Position numbers and translations under genes: made by a program
Assembly: GCA_034509925.1 (NCBI GenBank)
Contig: CM067535.1
Span: 2,732,501 to 2,796,500 of the forward strand
Source of the DNA: Hirudinaria manillensis
Lineage: Eukaryota > Annelida > Clitellata > Hirudinida > Hirudinidae
Direction: 5' to 3'
Length of the DNA: 64,000 bases
Part shown: one piece after another, positions 11,999-24,845 of the stretch
Layout of the letters: every line of letters starts with the position of its first letter
Numbering within the stretch: the first letter of the stretch is position 1
The notes under the pieces: generated by a model
Told to the model about the DNA's origin: nothing
Seen by the model: the letters and a program-made list of their open reading frames with translations, nothing else
Database searches by the model: none

Positions 11999-13626
11999 TA
12001 CAGTTCAAAATCCCTTCAATTAAATTCATTACGCAATATAAGGGCATCATCCATCAAAAGTGACAACGTGCTTACATTTATAAACGTTTTTATCGTAAAT
12101 GATAAAAAAAGTAAGTTGTTATTGAAAAAAAACCATCAATTTTTTATTAAATAAAATAAAATAACAAGGAATTGCAATTTACTTTGGGATATTTAACTAG
12201 TAACCATAAAATGGTACGTTATATTCACGGACCCAATTTCAATGCCCTCATGGAGTTAAAGACCTTTTAGATAAAATACGGTATGACCTCATCTAAGTAA
12301 TCAATTTCAAATGATATTTTAAACATTTAGGCACAAATATCCACATTCAATCATCGCTTGGCATTTCACTTTCAAAATTTAATCAACCGCAATTATTTAT
12401 ATTAAGTTACATTAAAGTTATTAAGTCTTGCTTAAACAAATTTTATTTAGGCTGGAATAAATTTCTGTTTATTTAATTTCATTTTTAAGTTAAATTATAT
12501 TCATTAAGTAAATATTAAAATAACAAGACATTTTTAAGTTGACCTCCTAAAAAAATTATCCAACTTAATTTTCAATATCAGGAGAGGAGTTGTTTGATGT
12601 TATGCTCAAAATTACTAAAAAAAAAAACACAAAAGACATATTTAACACTTTATTTCAAAGAGATAAATAAAATATAAAATCATTGAATATAAAATCAGTT
12701 CATGAAATTTTAAAGATACGTTGTTAAAAGATGCGCGCAATTGATGAGAAATTTATCGAAATTTTAGATTCGGGAAAATTTCGTTTTGAGAATTGAGGTG
12801 AGTGTAACTTGACATCAACACTTTATGCAAGTAATCTCTCAATCTACAGAACGTATAGCTCTTTTAATTGAAAAAAAAATATCTGCTATCTTGAATCTTA
12901 TTAATTACAATCTTTATTAACATGCACTGGATGACAGTGTGAGGGCGATAAAAGTGATGATAACTGATGACTTCTTGAAGTAAATCACCGAAATCTCCTC
13001 TCGTCTATCCATCACTGCCATACACGATTTATTTAATTAGTATTCTAATTAATTTACAGATAAACTGGTTTGTTATTTAAAAGACCTGATGCTAACAACA
13101 CGTTAAAAATATGATGTCATGAAGCTATTCCTTTGCTCTTCAATGCATTACACCTACATTTTCGTGTATTACTGCACTCAGTAATTGAAGATGTGTAAGG
13201 CAATCTTACACTAATTATTCTAAATAATATAAATTCCAATTTTATAAATTATTCTTGCGATACTCAAGCAGTAAGACATCGATATGGTAGATATTAGCAA
13301 GTTTTGAGACAAAACAAATTTCAGTTTAGTTCTTTGCCGAAAAATTTACCCCACAAAAGATCAAAACCCATCGGTGTTGCACTTTGTATTGTAAACAAAT
13401 TAGAACTTCATTTTCTTTGCGTGGATGATTATATTTAACTAAATTAATAACATTGAAATTAACTATGAAATGTTTAAATTAATGCAAATTATTTGTAAAA
13501 GAGGCTCATCCTTATATCGCCACTAGTACTGTTGAAGTCTACTTTATTATCATTATATCATTGGAAAAAGAATGTTTAAATATTTAAAATGAACAAATAA
13601 ATTAATTAATGACTAAAAATTGTTCC
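11999..13626. other. Intergenic region A/B
   Basis: It holds the copy A promoter block (listed separately) and a shared intergenic sequence. No exon is found. At about 13070-13110 it preserves the uninterrupted form of the site that carries a LINE insertion in the B/C interval (21375-22939), which makes it a useful empty-site reference. Confidence 0.55.
12070..12112 (-). promoter_or_regulatory. Copy A promoter-like block (TATA + GATA motifs)
   Basis: About 80 bases upstream of the ATG the minus strand reads TTTATAAATG, a TATA-like box. It is preceded by TTATC and GATAA motifs in opposite orientation around TTTACGATAAAAA. The same arrangement lies above B, C, D and E, the most conserved part of the 5' flank. 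Function is inferred from conservation and position. Confidence 0.45.
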
Positions 13627-14927
13627 TCAGTAATTGAATATTGCTCCGATAGCCATCAAAACGACCACATTATCATGAGGTTTCACACCTTTTGAAAGCA
13701 AGAACTCTCCTTCCACGGTTACTAATAAATTTAAAAATACCATTATGATCAAGTCGAAGTTAATTTATCTAGTTGATTAGCTAGTAAACTAGTCATTTCT
13801 TCAAGAATCTACCTCTGTGAATGAAATCTAAATATTGGTCAACATGAGTGAACAGGCTGTATGAACATGGATATCCTGGTTTCACTAAAACAGTTGTAAC
13901 AATGCCAACTTGAGTCCATATTCCGCGCTTGTCTTGACATACAAATCCATTTCCACTATTTCCCTATAAATATTCTATGAAGTTTAACACTAGAAAAAAG
14001 CCAAAATCTGATCATGCAATTTAATGAAAACTACAATTTAACAACCATGCATATGTTCCGCCCAAATTCATTTGGAATTGATCCGACGCAGAACATTCCG
14101 TTAGATTCAAGGAAGTAGTAGTAGCGAAATTCGCTCGCACCACCTATGGACACAGATACATATTTTGCACATTCCTGATTAGTCATTATATTCATTCTCG
14201 CTTGTTGCAAATGTTCAGGCGCTATGGGATTTCCTACAAGTATGAGTCCAAACTTGATCGATGACTGATGAAAAATAGCAATAATGCAACTCTACCTGCT
14301 TCGGTTCGTCCGAAACCAACTACCACGCAGTGTCGGTAAGACATCAGCTCTCTCCATGACAATTCTTTATCAGGCAAACAAATTGGTCGGATTAAAGAAG
14401 AAAATATAATTGGAGATGATAATCTTAGCAATGCTATGTCAAATGCATCCGATCCGTCATAGTTAGGATGAGGGGCAACATGAGAAATTTTTAATTTTTC
14501 TCGGTAAGGATCATTAAATTTAACGCTTCCAACTTTGATGTAGAGCTCGGAAAATTGCTTTTCACTGCGAATATTTTTATATAATTTTATTTGTTTATAA
14601 TTGTTTGATGCTTAACTATAGAGATATATAAAACCTAATTACTAATCTATAGGTTTCAAATAATAAATATGTTGATTAAATTTTAAATCAATTTAAAATA
14701 TTCGTTATTATATTATGTTGCTTGTATGGCAGCTAGAACCCACTGAATGCAATGCGCTGCGGTGAGAATCCAACTTTCTGATAGGATACTTCCACCACAG
14801 TAATAATTGCTTTCAATTAAGAAGTGGACTTGCCATGGCCAGGCACCTTGCTTAGCATTCTCTCCTCTGATTATATACGGACCGAAATTTGAATTAGAAA
14901 GATTACTTCGTGTACCACAGAAGCTTG
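13627..14927 (-). other. Protease module of copy B (exons 20-24)
   Basis: His, Asp and Ser of the triad are present, at exons 20, 21 and 23. The residue before catalytic Ser is Asn, the S1-floor position is also non-acidic (GRNIC before GNSG), and the SWG strand is replaced by IVTTVL. These changes predict either no activity or strongly altered specificity. Confidence 0.75.
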
Positions 14928-17900
14928 CTGAATTTTTAAATAAGAACTCTTATTTTAATCATCGCAACATATCAAAATAGTACGGCATAATACATAGTAT
15001 CTACAGCAATATTATGAAACATTATTTTAAATAAGCAATAATTGATTTCAATTAAAATACGTATAACAAGTATTAACTCTTTAATGCAATAAATAAAAAT
15101 TATCAATGCTTACCAAAATGTTTTTTATTTAATTTATTAATACTAAGTATAAATAAGCATAAATTATGATAAAAAAAATTACCTGTTGTATTGTCGCAAC
15201 GAATTTTTACAAAATTTTCTGTTTGACATTGTAAACTTGAACAAAAATGAATTGTATTAAGCTAAAAACATATATTCAAATTGAATCACGATTACCAAAT
15301 TACGTTTATTCACACCTTGGTTTAAATAATTCCATGAACGAAGACATTTTGTTAATGAAACCATCATCTTTGATTATTAAAAACTTCCTTGTTTTGTTCT
15401 CTAATGCTTCAAAACTTGTCGCTAGATGAAAACTGGTTGCAAACAAGTAGGTAGTTCTCAAATATTAGTATATTTTTAAACACCTTAAACATTTGCAGTG
15501 AAATATTTAACATATACTAAATCTACTGAAATTGGATTGACATTTACATGCCTGTCATGCTGTTGGCAAATATCAATGCTGTAATCAATTTTCCATCCTT
15601 GCGAACATATATAAAAATCTGTTTCTCCCTTAAAGGTTGCGGTTATAAATTCCAGTTCTGTATGTGTTTTAACTAAAAATTTGTTGAAGTTTATTAACAA
15701 TGTAATGTAAAATGCTTTAATTTTGATATACTTACAGCAAGAATGTTCATCAGAATAGTCTTGACAGTCAACGTTTCCATCGCAAACAGCCGTCATGTTA
15801 ATGCACAAGTCTCTCTTCGTACATTTGAACTTTCCTTCTTCGCATTTCAATTCTTATAATTGTTATTTTAGAATTTCTTTTTTAATGTAAACAATGTCTT
15901 CCATGTTAATCAACTTAGAAAACTTTACTGCACGATGGAGCCTCATCATCTCCTAGACGACAGTCAAGGGTTCCATCACACAGCCAGTCCATTGGTATGC
16001 AAGGTCCATCGTGACATTTGTATTCGTGAGAGGTGCATTCATAAGATACTTCCGACTTGCTAATTTCTAAGAAAAATATGTTTATTTTGTAATCAGGTCA
16101 TAATATGGATTAAAACATAATTCAATTTTATTCAAACGTTTACTTATTTTATCAAATTAAAATGACCTCTGGGGTCTTCTTTGGATAAAACTTCAACCTC
16201 GCAAAGTACTAGAAGTTTTTTTCTTCCGTGTTTTTTAATAGTTACATAGATACCAAAGGTGGGTTTATTACACGTTATGTTGATGGAAGTTCCTGATTTT
16301 ATATTTAATTTCAATGAAATTTATTACGATTTGTTGCTAAAATAATAAATTAAACGAAATCGTGAAGCGAAACTTTCGATGTGCTAAATAAATATAAAAA
16401 TTTTAAAACATGCCATTATCGTCTTTATCACCACTATAGGAATAGTAACCACAAGTCCGCTCTTCGTAGAAATTTTCATCGTTTGAAACAAATACATAAA
16501 CATCATAATTATCTTTTCCTGGAAAAACATCAAGAAGTTAACATTGACACTATCGAGGCTTAGTTAGTCAAATTAATTACCTAATCAATTATATTATTTA
16601 CAATAACAAGATGTTAAGAATTAGTTTATGGACTAGCCTGTTAAAGGTCGCCAAAAGTGCATGTTAACATCTGTGACATAATAACTATTATCCAATACCA
16701 CACGCCACCAAGCAAAGAGGTGATGAAACGGTGCAATCACAGCACAAGATTTAATTTTGCCATCAACAGCAAAGATTGATTCAGTATCGAACAATGTTCC
16801 GGTGTTATAAGTTGATTTTTTAAAGGCTAGATTAACTGCAATAAGTAAATGTTTAGTTTCAGAAACGTATTTCAATTGTGAAGTATCAATATGTAGTGGC
16901 GCCATATAATTCTTCAGATATATATCAAACCATTATTAAATCCTTGCAATTGCAGACAATTTTTTTGAGTTTTTATTTAATTTTATTAGAAAACAGAAAA
17001 GAGACTGAAATTGCACCTCTTCCTATGTATATCACTCCCTACGATGACAACATTTAAATAAACAATCTATGAAACGATACTTGATTCCATCCACTTTTAG
17101 CGATGAGTTTGTAATAGAAATAGATAGAAATCTAACATGATTTCCTATCTGCCTTTATATAAATTTCGCAAAGGACTAGCATTGTCTTTCTGAATCCTGC
17201 TGTTCTTGTTATAGTTATAAATTTGCCAAAAATCGGTTTGTTGCATATTATTTCGATGTGCTTAGCTGTGTAATCATTTGTGATTAGCAAATTTTGGATT
17301 AATGAATAACAACTCTTCATAGCAATATAAATATGTATACAAAATTATAGTAAGTTAAATGTAAGCCAAGATGGAAATTTATAAATTTCATTAGTGAAAC
17401 TAATATCATTAGATTGACCACATAGAATCAATGAATAAAAAAATATTCACCGACCAAAAAAAATATTGGAGGGACCCTGAAATGAAGAGCATAAGTTTTC
17501 TTCGAAATCCTCGGAATTTTTTGAAATGTATATATTCAAAGAGTTCATAAAGTAAAAATCTATGAATAATATTAATAATTAAAACTCTTGCAATAATAGG
17601 CCTTAATACTAACAATAGGCCTTTTCCATTTTATCAAATTAAAAAATAAAATAATTTTTAATGTTGAGTGAAAATTATTAATGGAGCTAAAAATGTAGGA
17701 TTTAAATATGTAAAAAAATAATTTGTGAAAAATTTAAATATGTATAAACTCGCAGGTTTTATGGGAAGTGATTATTAACTCTGATATATCATAAAATGTA
17801 TCAAGTTCCAATCTCCACCAAGGATGATCTCCAGGTGAGAATTCTTCGGAAATAGAACAAGTGTCTGGGTTTCCATCGGTAGCCATTTTTGAATTATGAT

Positions 17901-20156
17901 TGGAGTTAAACTGGTTTTGATAAGTTATCGAATCAACGAGGCTGACTGAAATCAGAACAAATAAATGCGTCATCAACTGCGACTGTAGTTTAAAAAAAAA
18001 ATAGGTGAAGTATTACCTCGAAAAAGTGTTAATCCTTGGATTTCTATTCAAAAATATTTTGGATGTCATACTTTGAAATTTATTTATTATTTTACAAAAT
18101 TATTTCAATGATTATTTTTAAAACAAGTCATTGCTTATGTTATATTTAACTCAAGTTACCTGAAATATCGTCTTCGAAAAATATTTCTACTTCACAAAGA
18201 ATCATTAGCCAGGGTCTTATTCCTGCATACTTCTGAATTGTTACATACATACCAAGAACAGGTCTGTTGCACTTTACAACTATTGAGTTATCTTTAAAAA
18301 ATGTGAATCATTTTAACAGCATAAATAAGGATTAAGCTGAAAGCTGAAAGAAGTAGTTCCTTTTTAAGTGCTTTTATTTCAAATTGTCATGATATTTTAA
18401 AATTGCGATTTACCTCAGATATAAAAGTGAGGTATGATTGCCTATATTTTGAATTTTTGACACCAAACATATTAAAGAATAAATAAAGAACGTGAAATAA
18501 AAACCTACTTATATCAAGTTTATTGTTCGGACTTTCTGTAAAACCACAAAGATAATCCTTGAAAGAATCCTCATTGTTTGAAACGTAGAAGTTTACAAAA
18601 ATAGACTTGGAAACTTCTGTTAATATTAATTATGTGTTGGAGAAAATTTAACAAAAATTGTGATCAATTCTACAGATTTTTAATTTAATACCATTTGTTT
18701 AAATAACATGACGTATGTTGGCATAGAATTAAACAAATTTAAAGATTTTATATCCAAAACGTCACATTTCAGCTGACCTCCAATTGGATCCTCTTGGAAA
18801 TAAATGATTACTTTGCTAATATAGTAACTGTCATCGAGTCCAACACTCCACCAAACAAGGTCGTCCACTAATGATTGAATTGCAGCACAGGTTTCTATAT
18901 TTCCATCTACTATGGATTCCGCTTTGCTTTTCGCACCTAATGTGTTGTAAAACATCGGCCTTCCGAGGGCAATGTTAACTATCCTCGAATAATTTAATGA
19001 ATTATAAGTTATTCTTTATTGATCATCTGCGAACAAATTAATTACTTACGCTTCTTTAAATCGACATTAAATTGAACTTCACACAATTTTAAGTTATCAT
19101 GGTATCTGATATCTTTTAGAATAACAACAACGAGACCTTGAAGAGGTTTTTCACATTTAACGCGAATATAAGGTCCTAAGAAAGAAATTTAAATCTAAAG
19201 ATCTGATTAGGTTAAGTTAAGGGGTAAACAGAATTCTTTGTTGTCTAACAGTTTATATTCTAACATTTTTTTTGAAGATGTATCCACTCACTCGTTGTCC
19301 AAAATGAATGGCATAAATAATCCTCAGTTTGCTGGTTATCTAACGACACGAAGATCTTTGCGCTGTTGATCTTACTAGTTTCTGTGACTATGTGATTTGA
19401 ATTAAGATTACTTTAAACATAACTAATAAAATGTGGGCATTTAACCACATTAATAAAAATCTTTATAAGATTTCAGTATCAATGGTAAACATAACAAAGT
19501 TTGAAATTTCATTTAAGGTTATATCCCATTAAAATCTTAATAAATGTTTACAATATAAATATATTCATACCAGATTGATCTGAGGCGAAATATATCACCA
19601 AGTTATCAATGTTGTAAGCCTTATCAAATACCACACGCCACCAAGGAGGTTGGTTTGACTCCTTATTCTCTTCAGCAATGGAACACGTTTCCAGATTCCC
19701 ATCAATTGCCAAATTTGCTTCAAAATTGAATGTCGTTTTACTTTGCGATACATCTGAGTTGATGAATGTCACTGAAATTGAATAAAAGTATTATTTAAAA
19801 ATATATAATCCCTATGTTCTTCACTGTAATTAAATATAAACCTTATTTAAAAAAGGTATTATCTTCTTTTCGTGTATTAGCTTTCAACTTCATACGTATA
19901 TTACGCAATGACTATTTGTAAATGGTTTTAATATCTTAAGTTAGATACCTTCTTTAAGTACATTTGTTTTAATAAGTTTCTAGATAATTTAAACAATATT
20001 AGAACTCGTTTAAAAAATAATAAAATGAAATGAGAAAATCGTCCATTTAAAACATAAAAACAAAAACAAACCTTGCTCAGGCGTACAATCGATATTTCGG
20101 TTTAATATTAAAATGTTAGAAATTCCTATTAAAACTATATTTGTTTTTAATAACAT
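13627..20156 (-). CDS. Copy B: FTP(x4)-LDLa(x2)-SRCR-serine protease
   Basis: Intact gene of 24 exons, about 1,085 residues: 20072-20156, 19571-19771, 19292-19381, 19050-19175, 18778-18978, 18509-18616, 18160-18291, 18017-18043, 17754-17945, 17455-17559, 17137-17265, 16638-16835, 16414-16518, 16167-16292, 15929-16066, 15736-15852, 15552-15672, 15316-15432, 15183-15235, 14744-14927, 14296-14564, 14046-14233, 13813-13963, 13627-13721. Start MLLKTNIVLIGISN is a signal peptide. The protease keeps His (TAAHC), Asp (FDIALLRL) and Ser within GNSGNG, with Asn where trypsin-like enzymes have Asp194, and Tyr before the IIRGEN N-terminus. It has no frame damage. Introns after exons 9, 12, 13 and 17 start with GC. 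Exon 14 is six bases shorter than in its paralogues, in frame. It ends in a short hydrophobic tail (VVVLMAIGAIFNY). Confidence 0.88.
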
Positions 20157-21374
20157 CTCCACAATAGTTCAAAAAAATCTGTAAATAAATGTGTTTTATT
20201 ATATTATAAGGACATCCATTCATCAAAGGTGATATCATTATATAAACATTTTTATCGTAAAAGATAAAAGACAACTTGTTTTTTTAAGAAATAACGATCA
20301 ATTTATAATAGTTTAATTAAAATTTATTCTACAGAATTTTAATTATGCCGGATATTTAATTAGTAACTTGTTTTTCACTCATACATTTCCTGGTATAATC
20401 ATGGATCCAATTTCAGTGCCATGATGGAGTTGTCGATGTTTTAGGTAAATTTCAAATTTCAATTTAAATTGCATGTTTGGCCACAAATATACACATTCAA
20501 TAATCGACTGGTATTTCACGTTCACAATTTAATCAATCGCAATTACTTAAATTATATTACATTTTAAATTACATTAAAATAAATACGTTTTAAATCTTAA
20601 AATCTTATCTTTAAAACATTTTTCTTGAAACTTTAGAATAAATGTCTGTTTATTTCTAAGACTAATTTCGATTTTAAGCTTAATTTTATCTAATAAATAT
20701 TTTAATAACGAGGCATTTTTATGTTGACTGCTAAAAAATTAATTAACTTAATTTCTAATATCAATTGGGGAGTTGTTTTGGTATTACGCTCAAAATTACG
20801 AAAAAAAACCCATAAAAGTCATATTTAAATTTTTACTCCAAATAAAATATTTGATATAAATTCATAAAATTTTAATGATATATTATTTAAGGATGTCTGC
20901 ATTTAAAGTTAGTCATAGGTGTTTTCGATAAGTTAAAGGGTAAATTTTGAATTTAATAATGAGATTCCAAGTTTTAATGTTATTATAATCTGACAAATTA
21001 AAAAAAATTATTCCATGTAAATATTTTTAAAAAGTTAAGGTGAGTCAATAAACTTGCTAATTTTTCACTGTAGTTTAAAAAATTAGGGCGTTGTTTTACA
21101 CTGAAACTACAGAAAATAATTTTTGAACAAATTGTTATGCTTAAAATAAGAAGTAAGATTTATTTATAATGACAGTATCGATCTTTAATCTGTTATCTTG
21201 AATATCATTAATTATAATCTACATTAACATACCAGTGTGACGGCGATAAAAGTGATAACTGATAACTTCTTGAATTATATCATCGAACTTTCCTCTTGTC
21301 TATCTATCACTCACACACATGATTTATTTAAAAACGGAATACTAGCTTCATTACAGATAACCTGGTTTGTTATT
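20157..21374. other. 5' flank of copy B and B/C intergenic
   Basis: The first kilobase upstream of copy B matches the upstream region of copy D (40855-41850) nearly base for base, as the left part of a large duplication. No exon is present. The promoter-like block is listed separately. Confidence 0.6.
20234..20270 (-). promoter_or_regulatory. Copy B promoter-like block (TATA + GATA motifs)
   Basis: The minus strand carries GTTTATATAATGATATC at 20231-20247, some 80-90 bases above the ATG at 20156. Just upstream are TTTTATCTTTTACGATAAA, with two GATA-type sites facing each other. Confidence 0.5.
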
Positions 21375-22939
21375 TATTTATTCATTTTCTAAACAAAATA
21401 AAGCGCTATCTGATGACCACTTCCACAGTTTGTAATAGCGTTAGACTACAAAAAATAGTGAAACAGAAACATAATTGTCAACAGAAAATCAAGTTCACTT
21501 AATGGAGAGGTAGTTATTGAGGGCTAAGGATGGCAGGCAAAATTTGAAGCGAGAAAATGTTGAGGGGTTAATAATATCTTATGGTAGTGAGTTTCAGGGT
21601 TTGATAATTCGGTAGATGAAGAAATGCTGCCTGTGACTGGTGAAGTATTTTTCTTGGCGTAAGCGAAGGGGATGACCACGGGTTCTGTAGTTTAGACAGT
21701 TAGGGAATTGTGGAATGCTGCATTTAACATGACCATGGACTATTTTGTAGCATAGGCATAAATCGCAGATGAGACGTCGATGTTCGAGTGTTTTATGTCC
21801 AAGTTGTTGTTTTCCGATATGGCAGTGCTCTGAAGCCGGGGATGGATCTTGCGAAATATGGTTGTAATTTTAAAATTTTCATGATAAGCTGTTTAGAATG
21901 TGGACTCCAGACTAACCCTAACAGTATCCGAGGATTGGTCGATCATATATGCAATAAGCTCTGGTTAAGGCATTTTCGTTTTTCGTGTGGAATCATTTGA
22001 GAAGAAGTCTCAATCTTACAAATGCTTTATGGACAATATTGTAATAACCCGGGGTCCTCAAACTAATTACAGAAGGACAGGTTTATTGAAAGTTGTCAGA
22101 TGCCTTGGAAGATGTACAATGCTCAAATGATTAAGTCTTGAAATCTGCTGTTTCTCTAACTCTCGCTCTGCTTTCCGAGATAAATCCATTTGACAAGGTA
22201 CATAACCAAAGAGTCTGAATAGTAGCAAATAATTAATTCTCAAATTATATTGCCACTAAATTTAATTAATTATTAAATTAATTAATCGGCAATATAATTT
22301 TAATTATTCTTCAATTTATTGGATCTAGGGATCCAACAATATTATTGATATGAGTCTTATAGGTGAGTCCGTTGTCAATGAGGGCACCAAGATCCCGGGT
22401 ATTGTCAGGTAGAGGTAATGTTTGTGAAGCAACTGTATAATGACATGGTGGTGTTCTCGTCTTATTGGAGAGTTGTAGGCATTTCTCAGGAGCTTGCCGT
22501 AATTGTCACTTGTTGCTCGAAAACACGAACCTGTCAACAACATTTTCAGGGAAGAGTTTTGAGGAAGTGATGAATTTGAGTAGAGTTTGATGTCGTTTAT
22601 ATAAATGAGTAAGAGTGTAGGTCATAGAAAGCTCATACACTTTGACTGCCTGATTGCGATTGGATAAGAATGCTTGAAGAAATGAAAGCAGGTTGCCTGA
22701 GATGCAATATGCTTGAAGTTTGGACAGCAGCTTCTGATGGGACACCGTGTCGAAGGCTTAGGACTAGATGAGAGGGATAGTTTGAGACCGATTTGCATGT
22801 TGGTGCATGTAGATATGATGTGATTTAAGCCGTCATCGATTGTGAATACACTGCAAATGAAACTATTAAAAATATTTGCCATTTCCTCGGGGTCCGATAT
22901 TTAGGTTCCACCTTGTTTATTTTAAATTCTTGTACTTGT
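21375..22939 (-). mobile_element. Decayed non-LTR retrotransposon fragment
   Basis: Minus-strand frames give pieces of a LINE reverse transcriptase in order. They are FNSFICSVFTIDDGLNHI (upstream linker), SHQKLLSKLQAYCISGNLL and FLSNRNQAVKV (the segment before the catalytic loop), and then the C-terminal part with PDNTRDLGALIDNGLTYKTHI and ILEYCSPVWSPH. Frameshifts and an internal deletion remove the catalytic core. The flanks (TTGTTATTTA on the left, GTATTTAAAAAGCCTG on the right) join to the uninterrupted sequence found between A and B near 13080, so the limits are fairly exact. A solo LTR at 22040-22338 splits it. A second, shorter copy is at 41850-42871. The clade is not assigned; a CR1/Jockey-type LINE is likely. 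Confidence 0.75.
22040..22338 (-). mobile_element. Solo LTR, 299 bp, with 4-bp target duplication
   Basis: The element reads TGTAATAACCCGGGGTCC at its left end and GGATCCAACA at its right end, so its sense strand is minus (TGTTGGATCC to GGGTTATTACA). ATAT flanks both sides. The second copy of the surrounding LINE near 42230 has the sequence GGACAATATTATTGATATG without the insert, which proves the boundaries. An AATAAA signal lies within. Related LTRs are at 28188, 38273, 43854 and 53046. No internal region of the parent element is in the window. Confidence 0.85.
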
Positions 22940-23544
22940 ATTTAAAAAGCCTGCTGTTAACAACACGTGAAAGACATGATGTCTTGAAGAAGTTGCATTG
23001 CTCTTCCATGCATAACACCAACACTTTCTTCTAATTACTGTAGTCAGTAACTAAACAAGTTTAAGGCAATCTTATACTAATTACTTTAAATAATACAAAT
23101 TCCAATTTTAAACCTTCCTTTGGTCAGTGTAAAACCATTCGCAAAACCTCAAGCAGTAAGACATCGATTTGAAAGATATTAGCAAATTTTGAGACAAACA
23201 AATTTCAGTTTAGATCATCGCGGAACAACTTACCATACAAAAAAAAACGAAACCCAATGGTATTGGACCATTTATTGCATGCAAAATAAAAATTCTTTAT
23301 CCTTGCGTGGCTAATTTAATGTAATTAAAATAAAAACATTAAAACATAAGGGAATATTTAAAAAATGTGATAATATCGAAATATAATAACTTAAATTTTT
23401 AAATAATGCAAATTATTTGTAAAATTCAAAATTATCAATTGTTTAAAAATATATTGTTAATTGAGATAATCAAGAGGTTCATCCATACAACACCCCTAAT
23501 ACTATTAAAATAACTAAATTAATTAAAATGATTAAAAATGTTCC
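22940..23544. other. 3' flank of copy C
   Basis: No gene is seen. The stretch is nearly identical to 42872-43477, as part of the duplication that produced the orphan exons, and similar to the 3' flanks of the other copies. Confidence 0.6.
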
Positions 23545-24845
23545 TTAGTACTTATTGAATATTGCTGCAACAACCATCAAAACGATCCCGTTTTCATGAG
23601 CTTTCACACCTTTTGATAGCAAGTACTCTCCTTCCTCGATTACTATTAAATTTAATAATGTCAATATTATCAGGTTGACCTTTTTTTTTAATATAATTAA
23701 AAATTGATAAGCTAGTAAACTAGTTATTTCTTCAAGTATCTACCTTTGTGAATGAAATCTAAATATTGGTCAACGTGAGTGAATAGGCTGGTTGAACATG
23801 AATGTCCTGATTTCTTCAAATAACCTGTAACAATGCCAACTTGGGTCCATATTCCGCGCTTGTTTTGACATACAAATCCATTTCCACTATTTCCCTACAA
23901 ATAATTAATAAGGTTTAACATCATAATAAACCACAAATTTTATAAAACAGTTTATTGAAATTCGCAAATTAACAACCATGCATATGTTCCGCCCAAGTTC
24001 AGTTGGAACTGATCCGACGCAGAATAGTTTGTTATATTCAAGGTAGTATTTGTAATCAATATCTTTCATGTTACCTATGAACACAGATACATATTGTGCA
24101 CATTCCTCGTTAGACATTATATTCATTCTTGTTTGTTGTAAGAGTTCAGGCGCTATTGTAATTCCTACAAGAACGAGTTCAAACTATCTCAGTGACTGAC
24201 GAAAAATAACATACATGTTCAACCTGCTTTGGTGCGTCCGAAACCAAATACTACGCAGTGTCGGTAAGACATCAGCTCCTTCCATGACAATATTTTATCG
24301 GGCAAACAAATTGGTCGGATTAAGGAAGTGAATGTCAGTGGAGAAGATAACCTTAGCAATGCGATATCATAATCTTCAGCTTCATCAAAATAATTAGGAT
24401 GAGGGGCAACATGTGAAATTTTCAATTTTTCTCGGTAAGGGTCATTGAATTTAACGCTCCCAACTTTGATGTAGAGCTTGGAAAGTTGTTGATTACTATG
24501 AACATTTTTAAATATTATTATTAGTTATTTATAGTTGTGAGATGCGATGCATAATATCTAATTAATAATCTATAGGTTTCAAGTGATAAAAATTATTTGA
24601 AATAATTTATGAATTATTATTATTATTATTATCCTATTCTGCTTATGATGATAGAACCAACAGAATGCAATGCGCTGCGGTGAGAATCCATCTTTCAGAT
24701 ATGATACTTCCACCACAGTAACCGCCGCCTTCACGTATTAATTGGACTTGCCATGGCCAGGCACCTTGCTTGGCATTCTCTCCTCTGATTATATACGGAC
24801 CGAAATTTGAAATAGAAAGTTCATCGCGAATACCACAGAAACTTT
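23545..24845 (-). other. Protease module of copy C (exons 20-24)
   Basis: The triad is present as [13 protein letters not shown] and GNSGNG. The linker cysteine is followed by IRDEL instead of the TRDD or TRDE of other copies. The would-be activation site is FGPY then IIRGEN. The tail is NGIVLMVVAAIFNKY, hydrophobic but too short for a normal membrane anchor. Confidence 0.75.

Noticed and set aside
17734-17976. Possible separate genes starting with [16 protein letters not shown] in copies B to E
   Set aside because: The hydrophobic stretch is mostly intron read-through ahead of the acceptor (TTTCAG then TCAGCC). Phase joins exon 9 to the microexon 8, making one gene. A second promoter cannot be fully excluded without transcripts.
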